Part shown: piece by piece, positions 44,101 to 52,432 of the stretch
Numbering within the stretch: the first letter of the stretch is position 1
Layout of the letters: each line of letters opens with the position of its first letter
NCBI GenBank assembly: GCA_002392915.1
Contig: DGHQ01000006.1
Location: forward strand, 18,133 to 82,132
Reading direction: 5' to 3'
Origin: Bacteroidales bacterium UBA3844
GTDB lineage: Bacteria; Bacteroidota; Bacteroidia; Bacteroidales; Paludibacteraceae
Length of the DNA stretch: 64,000 nucleotides
Program-made: the position numbers and the translations under genes
Notes under the pieces: generated by a model
What the model was told of the DNA's origin: nothing
Database searches by the model: none
The model's input: the letters and a program-made list of their open reading frames with translations, nothing else

Positions 44101-46358
44101 ACACCTAAAATATATTCTATTGTAGGACATAGATTTCCCTCAACAATAAACTTATAAATCGTATTTTCATGGGGAATATCAGACGTGATCAAATCAGTAT
44201 TATTGAAAAGCACACCATCTTTCTCCCATTTGAAATTGTTGAAAGGCGAAAACTTGGCATCAGCTATCAAATCCACTTTCTCTCCTTCACAGATTACCGC
44301 TGGCAAAGGTTGCAGCGTCACATCAGCTTCCTTCTCAACAATAAAATTAGCATAGACTTCATTCGATGTACAGACACCATCAGTAGCATAGAATACTACA
44401 GTTTTATATTCGGTAATATTAGGAACAAGATGCTGTAGTTCTGTTGTTGGTACTCCATCCCAAAAAAATGTTATAGGAGAAAGGGGTCTCGTCTTAACAT
44501 CTGGAGTAAATGTGACATCAGTGCCTTCACAAATATCGATATCACCAATCGGATCAAACCTAAATATAGGTATCATCGTCAATTCAAATATAATTGAATC
44601 TGATACACACTCACCATTTTTAGCCAAAAACAGATAAGAAGTTGTATTCTTCGGATTAGGAAGGCTAATACTCTCTCCATTTTCTCCTGCAATTAATGTC
44701 CAAGTGTTTTCTCCTGTTGCCTTACTATACCATTCAATATCAATTGATTTTGTCTGGTTAGTTTGACGGACTTTCCATTCTACAAGATCATCACTATCCT
44801 CACAAATTAATTTATTCTGGTCCGATAAAACTTCAAATTCCGGTTTCTTACATGACTCCAAACATTCAATTGAAACTGTATTTGTAACAAAATAATCTTT
44901 GTCACAATTGTCAGGGGTTCCATTTTTTGCCACTTGAGCTAATGTGTTTTCATTTGCCGCCAAAATCACGCGGAAATAAGTCAAGCCATCAAAATCATCA
45001 GTAAACAGGAAATCACTACCTGTAAACGGAAGATCTGTCCATGTAGTTTCATCGTATGAATACTGCCACAAAAAATAAAACTTAGAGTAATTAACATCCC
45101 ATTCATCAGCCATCAAACTGACAAAATGGTCTATATTCTCACAGTCGTATTGAGGTTGATTTGTTATTGTTATATCATTATCTATTCCAAGATATGCGAC
45201 GGGAGGGTTCTTAATTTCCATTTGCGAAATAATATTGGAAATTGAAAAATAGTCACATTCGTCATTAGGAGTTTCATATTTTGCGATATATTCGGCTTTC
45301 GACTCTGCTTCTGAGTCGTCCGAACCACCGGTGATAATAAGTCTGTATACTTCTTTTCCAGTCGTTGGCAAATCTCTCTGAAGCATAAATTTTTCTATTC
45401 CACTTTTATCTGGAATATCTGTCCAAGTATAACCATCATTAGTAGAATACTGCCAAAGACAATAGATACTATGATATATTTTTCTCCATGCTTTTAACAC
45501 ATCATCGTTGCTTAAAGCATAAACAGGCACACACAACTGGTTCGTCAACTCATTATTTATCTCAATTGTCGGCGGAATGATTTCTTCGTCATCATAACGC
45601 TGCAAAGTGATATCGTCTAGAGCAAAATCGTTACCATTACCACTTGAACAATGATTTTGAATGACGATTTTCAACACATCTCCTGACTTCGCTTCAAATT
45701 CCAAAGAAGCTTCCGACCAATCACGTTCTTTATGAGTATAAAGTCCTAGTGAATTTTTTTCATCACCTGGCCAAGCAACCACATCACTGCCAGAAAGATT
45801 TACACTTTCCAACAATTCTGGATTAGCGGCATCCTTCACATTGTATACCTGAAGAGTAAGATTGGGACTCAGCGAAGCATCAGACACATTAGCCACAAAC
45901 ATACTCAGCATATATTTATGATTACCACAAGGTTTCAGTTTAAGTTCATTTTCATAAATGCTTTCTCCCTTACCTTTACTTCCAACATTCACCACCAACA
46001 TGCCGCCATTCGTATTTCCTGTATGGTCACGTCCAGGCACAAAATGATAAGCCTTACTTGAATTAACACTTTTTTTATGAATGAAAGACCAAGCGGTACT
46101 ATTGGTAATACCATAATAGCCATCACCCATTAGCTCTACATCTGCGACTTTATGTCCCGGCACGCTCATATTCGGATCAGCAAAATCTCGGCAAACAGAA
46201 TCCTCTACCACTCCGAAATCTTCCTGCCATACAACATTCCAACTACCGCCATATACGACAGTCGGTAATATCAAGAAGAATACGAATAATATGATTTTGA
46301 AGAACCTGTTCAAGAAAGTTCTCAATATGATCGCACTATAATAGGACATAAATTTCAT
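41157..46358 (-). CDS. Giant T9SS type B surface protein with tandem repeats
   Basis: 1733 residues. A signal peptide lies at about 20-38 (ILFVFFLILPTVVYGG). The N-terminal 300 residues look like a carbohydrate-binding or MAM-like beta domain. Seven near-identical ~80-residue Ig/PKD-like repeats follow, with cores like LQPLPAVICEGEKVDLIADA, FKWEKGNDLISDADL and TYKFTITGDKCPAIEKEVSV. Diverged copies continue toward the C-terminus. The last ~85 residues (VLYIYDRFGKLLFKEKGN, DGWSGEYNGRKLPSTDYWYI) form a gliding-motility/CHU_C domain, the type B signal for T9SS export. The protein is presumably a cell-surface adhesin. No T9SS apparatus gene is present here. Confidence 0.85.
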   Translation of the reverse strand: MKFMSYYSAIILRTFLNRFFKIILFVFFLILPTVVYGGSWNVVWQEDFGVVEDSVCRDFADPNMSVPGHKVADVELMGDGYYGITNSTAWSFIHKKSVNSSKAYHFVPGRDHTGNTNGGMLVVNVGSKGKGESIYENELKLKPCGNHKYMLSMFVANVSDASLSPNLTLQVYNVKDAANPELLESVNLSGSDVVAWPGDEKNSLGLYTHKERDWSEASLEFEAKSGDVLKIVIQNHCSSGNGNDFALDDITLQRYDDEEIIPPTIEINNELTNQLCVPVYALSNDDVLKAWRKIYHSIYCLWQYSTNDGYTWTDIPDKSGIEKFMLQRDLPTTGKEVYRLIITGGSDDSEAESKAEYIAKYETPNDECDYFSISNIISQMEIKNPPVAYLGIDNDITITNQPQYDCENIDHFVSLMADEWDVNYSKFYFLWQYSYDETTWTDLPFTGSDFLFTDDFDGLTYFRVILAANENTLAQVAKNGTPDNCDKDYFVTNTVSIECLESCKKPEFEVLSDQNKLICEDSDDLVEWKVRQTNQTKSIDIEWYSKATGENTWTLIAGENGESISLPNPKNTTSYLFLAKNGECVSDSIIFELTMIPIFRFDPIGDIDICEGTDVTFTPDVKTRPLSPITFFWDGVPTTELQHLVPNITEYKTVVFYATDGVCTSNEVYANFIVEKEADVTLQPLPAVICEGEKVDLIADAKFSPFNNFKWEKDGVLFNNTDLITSDIPHENTIYKFIVEGNLCPTIEYILGVDVEKKAEMTLQPLPAVVCKGEKVDLVADAKLTSTNSFRWEKNGNLLSDVDLVTTDIPEENVTYKFTILGDACPNIEDKMIVEVESMADVTLQPLPAIICEGEKVDLIADVKLTSTNAFKWEKGNDLISDADLSTSDIPTEDATYKFTIIGDKCPTIEKELSVKVEKKADVTLEPLPAIICEGTDVDLVADAKLTSANTFKWEKGNDLLTDIGLKTTDIPTEDATYKFTITGGKCPAIEKEVSVKVEKMADVTLQPLPAVICEGEKVDLIADAKLTSTNRFKWENGNDLISDADLSISDIPTEDATYKFTITGDKCPAIEKEISVKVEKKAEVTLQQPQPSVVCVGEEIDLIADAKLTSANTFKWEDGNGQLLGDVDLKISVIPAEDDTYKFTVYGDKCPAIEKEVSVKVEKIAEVTLQPLPAIICEGEKVDLIADAKLTSANSFKWERGNELISNADLSTSDIPTEDATYKFTITGDKCPAIEKEVSVKVEKKTELSLSISDTEVCENSSVVLSVNATNAPKLVWKQKNDGESQFSEMAESGDVVNITATKSATFIVESSDELACQSAVSNEVSLFVEEPVSVLLENVPTEVCEGTTVLLNASITENCTSYGWKKNENENFAKNELTAEDVPTETTTYEFWAKPLVCPTFSEKFVVDVEHVKNVELTTSESRICKDENVTLATNYPYTEGIIWASKGENESQFSKVDEGVSEIVVSPSDNTTYRVSAISKLGCEEKGSEQEIEVVQPVGLSVEDASICEGDAAHLEAVTERAYDRIEWKIEGDSSVNKVGSFVDLTPESTITYNVVAYSHNCQEEVNATVTVAPIPRISSHEEIGNHTYQMNVENTNETLYFDYHNGDGKTISNLLENAVVGKFYDVEVSDSLGCSSSYQFRVPFIEPEFPIYFYQGDENWVVENIENYPNSVLYIYDRFGKLLFKEKGNTDGWSGEYNGRKLPSTDYWYILDVPEIDKLYEGHFTLMRR
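42620..44340. repeat. Seven tandem ~240-bp coding repeats
   Basis: Inside the 1733-residue gene, units of about 240 bp (80 residues) repeat seven times, with starts near 42640, 42850, 43120, 43360, 43600, 43840 and 44080. Long stretches are almost identical between neighbours, for example around CTGGCAGTGGTTG. Such blocks are prone to recombination and copy-number change. Confidence 0.8.
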
Positions 46359-46552
46359 CTCTTGTTAATTTTAAGTAGTATTTGGTTGTCAGATGAATAA
46401 GTCATCTTTTATTCTTTAATATAATAATCAAACAATGAAGGACACCACAAACTTCTAATATATATCACTGACAATCAATGCAAAGATATTAATATTTTTA
46501 TATTTTAACAAATAATAAGGTTCGTTAACATTTCAAAACGACAAAAACATAA

Positions 46553-46560
46553 TATTTTTG
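46553..46560 (+). promoter_or_regulatory. Candidate -7 promoter element for the DUF4349 gene
   Basis: TATTTTTG matches TAnnTTTG, 32 bases before the ATG at 46592. TTTC at 46531-46534 lies 18 bases upstream as a weak -33. Confidence 0.4.
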
Positions 46561-46591
46561 CGAGGTAAACAAAAAATAATGAATTCAGCTT

Positions 46592-47431
46592 ATGAAAAAA
46601 ATATTAATAGCAGTTGTCGCTGCACTTTCTATATCTTCATGCAGCAGAGCAAACAGAAATACAGAACCTGCTGCAAGTGCAGAAATAGCACAAGAATACC
46701 TTTCAGAAGAAATAGTTGAAGCCTCTTCCGCAAATTCAACTCCAGTTCCTTCCGCAGACACCCGTAAACTGATTGCTAAAGGTAATGTAGAGATAAAAGT
46801 TAAGCCAGAAAATGTAGATTCTATTTACGACAATATCAATGCTTTAATCAAAAAGCACAATGGATATAAGAGTTCTGAAAAACAGAATGAATTTCGTTAT
46901 TCTGTCTCAGCATCTATTCCGTCAGCCTCTTTTGAAGATTTCACTGATGCCTTAAACAAGGTTGGAGGAAAAATGTCTGACAAATCTATTAATGTCCAAG
47001 ATGTCACAGACGCTTATACCGATTTAATATCTGAAATCAAAAGCAAAGAAGCCGCTCTTGAACAATATCGAGTTTTACTAAAACGTGCCAACAAAATTTC
47101 AGAAATAATTGAAATCCAAACAAAAATCGACTACATTCAAAATGACATAGACATTATGAATGGTCGACGCATCAATATAGACCGTAAGGTGGCTTACAGT
47201 GTAGTAGACATAGACCTTATCATTGTTAAAAAGGAGATGGCAAAGGACGACGACGATGACACTCCTTCATTTGGCTCCGAATTAGTTGATTCCTTATCTG
47301 ACGGCTGGGCTATAATCAAATTTTTAGTTGTGTTCTTGCTACGTTTGTGGCCATTCTTTATTGTTGGAGGGGCAGGATATTTCTTCTATAAAAAAAGAAA
47401 AAAAGACTCTAAAACTTCATCAAAAAATTAA
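46592..47431 (+). CDS. DUF4349-domain lipoprotein
   Basis: 279 residues. A lipoprotein signal with lipobox SSC (AVVAALSISSC, residue 17) is followed by a Ser/Pro-rich linker. The DUF4349 domain spans about 60-215 (KLIAKGNVEIKVKPENVDS, DKSINVQDVTDAYTDLISEI, RVLLKRANKISEIIEIQTKI). A C-terminal hydrophobic segment (about 240-265) ends in a basic tail KKRKKDSK. Lipid anchor and C-terminal helix together would span or tether to a membrane. The family function is unknown. It is the first plus-strand gene after the giant protein. Confidence 0.85.
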   Translation: MKKILIAVVAALSISSCSRANRNTEPAASAEIAQEYLSEEIVEASSANSTPVPSADTRKLIAKGNVEIKVKPENVDSIYDNINALIKKHNGYKSSEKQNEFRYSVSASIPSASFEDFTDALNKVGGKMSDKSINVQDVTDAYTDLISEIKSKEAALEQYRVLLKRANKISEIIEIQTKIDYIQNDIDIMNGRRINIDRKVAYSVVDIDLIIVKKEMAKDDDDDTPSFGSELVDSLSDGWAIIKFLVVFLLRLWPFFIVGGAGYFFYKKRKKDSKTSSKN

Positions 47432-47463
47432 TTCTGTTTGACACCAAAATTTTTGTAATGTTT

Positions 47464-47496
47464 CTTGTGTAAACAAAAAAGAAAAGATTATTTTTG
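47464..47496 (+). promoter_or_regulatory. Promoter for the ABM-domain gene
   Basis: TATTTTTG (47489-47496) is a TAnnTTTG match; CTTG (47464-47467) lies 21 bases upstream as a weak -33. The ATG follows at 47528. Confidence 0.5.
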
Positions 47497-47527
47497 TACT
47501 AGAAACAAGAATTTAATTTCATAGAAG

Positions 47528-47803
47528 ATGATAAGACTAAATGTATTTATTCAGGTTGAGGAGAAGAACCAGTCTGAGTTGTTAGGTATGGTAAAGGAGT
47601 TGGTTGAACTTTCTCAGGCTGAGAACGGATGTATCGCGTATGACGTATTTGAGAGTTCTACTCGTTTTGACGTTATGATGATTTGCGAGACTTGGAAAGA
47701 CAATGAGACTTTGATTGCTCATACTCAAAGCGAGCACTACAAAAGAATCATGCCTAAGATTCACACTTTGGGTCAGTTCAAAACAGAGAAGTTTGAGTTT
47801 TAA
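47528..47803 (+). CDS. Antibiotic biosynthesis monooxygenase (ABM) domain protein
   Basis: 91 residues of the dimeric ABM/YgiN fold: RLNVFIQVEEKNQSELLGMV at the start, AENGCIAYDVFESSTRFDVM in the middle and the conserved ICETWKDNETLIAHTQSEHY helix. Members include quinol and haem-degrading monooxygenases and small-molecule binders; without the substrate-defining residues no reaction can be given. Single gene with a strong terminator. Confidence 0.88.
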   Translation: MIRLNVFIQVEEKNQSELLGMVKELVELSQAENGCIAYDVFESSTRFDVMMICETWKDNETLIAHTQSEHYKRIMPKIHTLGQFKTEKFEF

Positions 47804-47822
47804 TCAAAATGATTTCCATAAC

Positions 47823-47849
47823 GGCAGGCTCTTTTGCCTGCCTTTTTTT
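47823..47849 (+). terminator. Rho-independent terminator of the ABM gene
   Basis: GGCAGGC (47823-47829) and GCCTGCC (47836-47842) form a 7-bp stem, followed directly by T7. This is the clearest terminator in the window, and its stem is the same as the hairpin after gyrA. Confidence 0.85.
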
Positions 47850-47870
47850 ATTAATTTAAAACACTGAGAT

Positions 47871-48338
47871 TTGCATAACGTTTTCATTGCTTTCGGATCC
47901 AACATGGGCAACCGTCGTCGTATGATTGAATATGCCCTCATTCTTTGCTCCGACCTTATCGGTAAGGTTGTGGCTCTGTCTGAAATACGTTCGTCCGAGC
48001 CTGTAGGTTACGACTCCGACCATGAATATCTGAATGGAGTGTTCCATCTTGAGACAAGATTGGAGCCGGATGACATTCTTGCCAGATGTATGGCTATCGA
48101 GCGTGAATTGGGAAGAGTAAGGACTCCAGGAGCCGGATACGAGGACCGCCCTATTGATCTTGACATTCTTTTCTATGACGACGCTGTCATCTCCAACGAT
48201 AATCTTACTATTCCCCACCCTCGCATGCACGAGCGTCGCTTCGTTATTGAGCCGATGAATGATTTGGCTCCAGACTTTGTCCACCCGACACTTAAGAAGT
48301 CGATGAAGCAGTTGCTTGATGAGATGAATGCTAATTAG
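47871..48338 (+). CDS. folK: 2-amino-4-hydroxy-6-hydroxymethyldihydropteridine diphosphokinase
   Basis: 155 residues of HPPK, which pyrophosphorylates 6-hydroxymethyl-dihydropterin in folate synthesis. FIAFGSNMGNR at the start, FLETRLEPDDI-like strand and the signature GYEDRPIDLDILFYDDAV with IPHPRMHERRFVIEPM are diagnostic. The start is TTG at 47871: an in-frame TGA lies just upstream (47865) and the next ATG would remove the conserved GSN loop. The only good start is therefore non-ATG. A NUDIX gene follows. Confidence 0.9.
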   Translation: MHNVFIAFGSNMGNRRRMIEYALILCSDLIGKVVALSEIRSSEPVGYDSDHEYLNGVFHLETRLEPDDILARCMAIERELGRVRTPGAGYEDRPIDLDILFYDDAVISNDNLTIPHPRMHERRFVIEPMNDLAPDFVHPTLKKSMKQLLDEMNAN

Positions 48339-48366
48339 TTTCAGGTTTCAAGTTTCAGGTTTCATG
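48339..48366 (+). repeat. Four tandem 7-bp repeats
   Basis: GTTTCAG, GTTTCAA, GTTTCAG and GTTTCAT in a row at 48339-48366, from just past the folK stop to the NUDIX start codon (the last unit contains its ATG). Copy-number change would move the start-codon context. Confidence 0.7.
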
Positions 48367-48822
48367 TGTTTTGTAGAAACGACATTAGGTTATATTGAGT
48401 GGAATGGCCATTATCTGATGCTCTTCCGTAATAAAAAGGAAAACGATCCCAACGAAGGTAAATGGATCGGCATTGGAGGTCATGTGGAAAAAGGAGAAAA
48501 TCCTGATGATTGCTTCGTGAGGGAAGTCCGTGAGGAGACGGGAATTATCCTAAACAATTTAATCAGACGTGGCATGATTGATTTCATCTCCGACTCAGCC
48601 GAGAACGAACGTATGCATCTCTATACAGCCACCGTCGACTCTCCCGATTTTTCAGAATGCAATGAGGGCACTCTAAAATGGATTCCTAAAGAAGAAATTC
48701 TCAATCTTAACTTATGGGAAGGCGACAAATATTTCCTAACCCCATTAATCAATGGAAAGACCGACATCCGTATGCGACTTACGTATGAAGGATGGAATTT
48801 AATTAAGGCAGAAAGCTTTTGA
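48364..48822 (+). CDS. NUDIX hydrolase (8-oxo-dGTP diphosphatase-like)
   Basis: 152 residues from the ATG at 48364, following the family N-terminus (TTLGYIEWNGHYLMLFRNKK); the upstream non-ATG start at 48328 would overlap folK. The NUDIX box is GHVEKGENPDDCFVREVREE then TGI, with all catalytic residues. GKWIGIGGHVE and the C-terminal LKWIPKEEILNLNLWEGD match MutT/8-oxo-dGTPase-like proteins that sanitise nucleotides, but NUDIX substrates vary. It is about 25 bases after folK and may be co-transcribed. Confidence 0.88.
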   Translation: MCFVETTLGYIEWNGHYLMLFRNKKENDPNEGKWIGIGGHVEKGENPDDCFVREVREETGIILNNLIRRGMIDFISDSAENERMHLYTATVDSPDFSECNEGTLKWIPKEEILNLNLWEGDKYFLTPLINGKTDIRMRLTYEGWNLIKAESF

Positions 48823-48825
48823 CAT

Positions 48826-48856
48826 ATTGTATTTCATATCTTTTTCCATATATTTG
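48826..48856 (+). promoter_or_regulatory. Promoter for the FISUMP-like gene
   Basis: ATTG (48826-48829) is followed after 19 bases by TATATTTG (48849-48856), a TAnnTTTG -7 element. The ATG of the next gene is at 48891. Confidence 0.5.
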
Positions 48857-48890
48857 CCAATAGAATTTAATAATATAAAAATTGGTTGAT

Positions 48891-49910
48891 ATGAAAAAGA
48901 TGATGATTTTGGCGTTTTTTACCTTATTAATTTCCATATTTGAAATACCATCCCAGATATATGTCTGGAAAAATGGCAAGGTAATATTTTCTGTTGAGAA
49001 TGAATATCCGGACAGTGTCACTTTCTCGAATCCCAACTTATCGGTTGTGGAGCCTGCCGACACAATTCCACCTGACACTTTCCTATTTAGTGTAAACGAC
49101 ACTCTGCAAGTTTGTTTTGCACCCGGCAATCTACAATACAACGACTACTATTATGAATGGAGATTCGCAGAAAACCAATATGATTTGATTGGGATAAGCA
49201 ATTCTAACATCGCTCCATTTTACAATGGCTGGATAGATCTGTTCGGTTGGGCGACGTGTGGATGGAGTACTGGTTTTCTACCGACGTCTACAAGCACCGA
49301 CTATAGAGATTATCTGGTTGGCGGATCTTGGGACAATAGTTTTGTCGGTGAGTTTGCCACTGCGGATTGGGGAGCGTTAAACAAAATCGGCAGTGATGCG
49401 GAACACACTTGGAGAACACCGACGAGTAAAGAGTGGAATTATTTATTGGCAGAAAGGAGAAATGCTGATCAATTATTCGCCTTAGCGACGGTGGCAAATG
49501 TGAAAGGATTGATTTTGCTGCCAGACAATTGGAAGACACCAGAAGGAGTAAAATTTATTCCTTCCGTATCCACAGAGATCAACAATCATTTGGTATATCA
49601 GAACGGATTGTATATGGATGAGGAGATGTTGGACGACCATTACGCAGACAACACTTATAATGAAGCGGAATGGACTGTAATGGAAAAGTCAGGAGCCATA
49701 TTCTTGCCAGCGGGAGGACGACGTTGGGGGAATACTATAAAGAACTATCCTACAAACCCGTGGGGAATCTACTGGTCGTCCACAACAGGAGCACAAGAGC
49801 GGGAAGGAAATGTCCGTGCGTTATCCTTCTACATGAGCGGAGTGACACCTTTAGCTGAAACGAGCCGTGTATGGGGATGTTCAGTTCGTCTAATTCAAGA
49901 AATAAAATAG
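48891..49910 (+). CDS. Secreted FISUMP/Fib_succ_major-like protein
   Basis: 339 residues from the ATG at 48891 (a TTG three codons earlier is less likely). A signal peptide is followed by a small beta N-terminal region (IYVWKNGKVIFSV) and then a domain with WRTPTSKEWNYLL, GLILLPDNWKTPEGVKF, AIFLPAGGRRWGN, YWSSTTGAQEREGNVRALSF and SVRLIQEI. This is the pattern of the Fibrobacter succinogenes major paralogous/Lcl-like domain, common in Bacteroidales surface and lipoproteins. The function is unknown, probably a surface binding module. A terminator follows at 49998. Confidence 0.75.
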   Translation: MKKMMILAFFTLLISIFEIPSQIYVWKNGKVIFSVENEYPDSVTFSNPNLSVVEPADTIPPDTFLFSVNDTLQVCFAPGNLQYNDYYYEWRFAENQYDLIGISNSNIAPFYNGWIDLFGWATCGWSTGFLPTSTSTDYRDYLVGGSWDNSFVGEFATADWGALNKIGSDAEHTWRTPTSKEWNYLLAERRNADQLFALATVANVKGLILLPDNWKTPEGVKFIPSVSTEINNHLVYQNGLYMDEEMLDDHYADNTYNEAEWTVMEKSGAIFLPAGGRRWGNTIKNYPTNPWGIYWSSTTGAQEREGNVRALSFYMSGVTPLAETSRVWGCSVRLIQEIK

Positions 49911-49997
49911 GAGACGACGCAGTATTTTCTCTGAAATAATCCAATACTTATTGGCATATAGATTTCTTTTTCTGTGTAAAACGGTCATATTGAAACA

Positions 49998-50031
49998 CGC
50001 CCCTAAAGTTATTTCTCTAACTTTAGGGGCG
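49998..50031. terminator. Bidirectional hairpin between the FISUMP-like and GH3 genes
   Basis: CGCCCCTAAAGTTA (49998-50011) and TAACTTTAGGGGCG (50018-50031) form a perfect 14-bp stem with a 6-base loop. It lies between two convergent genes and can terminate both. Confidence 0.75.
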
Positions 50032-50074
50032 CATTTTAGATCTTCGTCTTGCTTGGTTTCTCAACAACCATTGT

Positions 50075-52405
50075 TTATTTCACCTCAGCAAAATACCTTA
50101 TCCTCAAATCCAAAATCTTTTGATCTCCTGTCATTTCAATTTCTTCATATTGTCTTATATCTTGCGACGAAGCACCAATCTTAATTGTGTACTTTCCAGG
50201 ATCTATCACCCAGTGATTATCGCTGTAGTATCCAAACTGAGATGGATACATTGTAAACGACACCGTCTTTGTCTCGCCTGGATTAAGTGTGACACGCGCG
50301 AATCCCTGCAGCTGAATAGGTCGGATGTTCTTGTTTCCGTCTGCTGGCGACAAATACAATTCGACAACCTCGTCGCCTGCAAAATTGCCAGTATTCTTCA
50401 CGTCTACACTGATAGAAATCTTCTCCGCATCTGTAGCCACTGATTTTTCTGCTTTGATATTCGAATACTCAAATGTAGTGTAGCTCAAGCCATAACCAAA
50501 TGGATATGCGACGCGGGGATCTTTCTCCACTGAACGATTGTAGCAGATTGGTTCGTTGATCTCGACATTTGGATAGCTGACACTCAATTTTCCTGATGGA
50601 TTCACCTTTCCATAAATAATATCAGCAACGGCATTTCCTCCCTCCTCTCCTGGATACCATGCCTGAATTACCGCAGCGCATTTCTCAGCCAAACCAGAAA
50701 TAATTTGGGCACGTCCACCGAACATCACTAGAACAACCGGTTTTCCTGTAGCAATAAGTTTTTCAACAAACTGCTCCTGTTTTCCTGGCAGGCGCAATGT
50801 TGTGCGGTCACGATTCTCTCCGCATAGCATCACATTCTCACCTACTGCCGCCACAATCACATCACTTTCTTTTGCAATTTCCAACGCTTGATCAAGATTT
50901 GTTTCCTCTCCCGAATCAATCTTACGGTTCTGAATATCCTGCATATATGCGACGCGAGGATCACCACCCTTCTCCACTACTGTCTCTACAACCTCAGTCC
51001 AGTCGCATCCACGGCTATATTTTAAAGAATAGCCTTCTGGAATATTCGCTTCCATTCCAGATTTCAGATTTACAATTCTAGGATTCAAATCGTTTTCAAT
51101 CTCCTTTTTCCAGAAGTAACGCATAGAATGGTAGGAATAGTCGCCAACCATTGCCCACATAGAATTGGCATTTGGTCCGACCAACGCAATTTTAGACGGC
51201 TTACTCAATGGCAAAACGCCATTGTTCTTTAGCAAAACAACCGACTGTGTGGCAAGCTGGTATGCCGTCTCACGATTACTTTTTGAATCCCACTCAATAT
51301 GTCCTGTCTCATACAGTTTTGCATTGTCATCAAGCAAACCAAGTCTTGCTTTATGCTTCAACACCCTTTTGACCGCAGTCTCAAGTGTCTGCTGACTGAC
51401 TAAGCCTTTATCAATTGCGTCCGACAAAAATTTATAACTCTTTCCTTCAGGAAAATCAACATCATTGCCAGCGTTGATTGCTTTTGCTGCACGCATTGTG
51501 GAATCAAGATTGTCGTCAATCTGCTCGATTGAGCTATAGTCGCTTACAAGAAGTCCATCAAACTTAAGGTAATCACGCAATATACCTTCTTGCAAATATC
51601 TGTTTGCCACACATTTAACAGAATCAAACGTGTGATATCCTGTCATCACCACTTTACTGTCAGACACACGTATAATTGCTTCGTGAGGCAAAAGGATCTC
51701 TTCCATCAACTCTTTTTTATCTGCATTTCCGCCACCTCCGTAGCCAAGGAAATGTTTTGAACAAGCTGAGACTCCCTGCTTCAAATCCCCATGTTGCAGA
51801 CCTTTGACGAATGCCACTCCCATTACAGCCGAAAGATATCCGTCTTCTCCATACGACTCTTCCAAACGGTTGAAAGAGGGATTTCTGACAACATCCACCA
51901 TAGGAGAAAGAGCCTGCATACCTCCAATCTTACGAAGATCTGTGGCAGTCTCGTATGTTTTCTTTTCTGCCAATTCCGGATTGAACGAGCAGGCAAGGCC
52001 AATCTGTTGCGGATATACAGTAGCGTCATAACCGTTTATTCCGCTCAACACCTCCTCGTGAAGCAATGCGGGAATGCCAGACGGAGTGTTGTGGATCAAC
52101 CAATCCTGCATCTGAGCCACCATGTCGCGCACCTCATCAGGAGTCTTGCGGAAATTCATCGTGAACTGAGAGAAATGACCTATTCCATCTGGAATCAAAC
52201 GACGACACAGTGCTGTGTCAAGTTTGTCGTTTTCATCAAAAAATTGCGTCATATATGTACCCTGAAGCTGAGCAATACGCTCATTTTGGGACATATTTTC
52301 ATAAATGCGGTTGATTTTTTCATCCACAGTTTCAGTTTTTTTAGTTGAGCAACCACAAATTGACAAGGCTGACAAACCAACTATAACAATTCCTTTTAAG
52401 TCCAT
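50075..52405 (-). CDS. bglX: Glycoside hydrolase family 3 lipoprotein (beta-glucosidase-like)
   Basis: 776 residues. The lipoprotein signal ends at lipobox CGC (SALSICGCSTKK). The (beta/alpha)8 domain has NERIAQLQGTYMTQFFDEND, GHFSQFTMNF, and the nucleophile Asp in GLLVSDYSSIEQ (near residue 288). The second domain (MLCGENRDRTTLRLPGKQEQ) and a C-terminal fibronectin-III-like domain (GDEVVELYLSP) complete the BglX layout. It cleaves beta-linked glucosides or xylosides from polysaccharide breakdown in the periplasm or at the surface. No susC/susD pair is near, so the polysaccharide is not identified. Confidence 0.9.
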   Translation of the reverse strand: MDLKGIVIVGLSALSICGCSTKKTETVDEKINRIYENMSQNERIAQLQGTYMTQFFDENDKLDTALCRRLIPDGIGHFSQFTMNFRKTPDEVRDMVAQMQDWLIHNTPSGIPALLHEEVLSGINGYDATVYPQQIGLACSFNPELAEKKTYETATDLRKIGGMQALSPMVDVVRNPSFNRLEESYGEDGYLSAVMGVAFVKGLQHGDLKQGVSACSKHFLGYGGGGNADKKELMEEILLPHEAIIRVSDSKVVMTGYHTFDSVKCVANRYLQEGILRDYLKFDGLLVSDYSSIEQIDDNLDSTMRAAKAINAGNDVDFPEGKSYKFLSDAIDKGLVSQQTLETAVKRVLKHKARLGLLDDNAKLYETGHIEWDSKSNRETAYQLATQSVVLLKNNGVLPLSKPSKIALVGPNANSMWAMVGDYSYHSMRYFWKKEIENDLNPRIVNLKSGMEANIPEGYSLKYSRGCDWTEVVETVVEKGGDPRVAYMQDIQNRKIDSGEETNLDQALEIAKESDVIVAAVGENVMLCGENRDRTTLRLPGKQEQFVEKLIATGKPVVLVMFGGRAQIISGLAEKCAAVIQAWYPGEEGGNAVADIIYGKVNPSGKLSVSYPNVEINEPICYNRSVEKDPRVAYPFGYGLSYTTFEYSNIKAEKSVATDAEKISISVDVKNTGNFAGDEVVELYLSPADGNKNIRPIQLQGFARVTLNPGETKTVSFTMYPSQFGYYSDNHWVIDPGKYTIKIGASSQDIRQYEEIEMTGDQKILDLRIRYFAEVK

Positions 52406-52432
52406 CTATATGTTTGTTTTATAATAAAAAAA

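Noticed and set aside
42460..44438. Large plus-strand frames opposite the repeat region of the 1733-residue gene
   Set aside because: They arise from the repeated sequence on the other strand and contain no independent domain.
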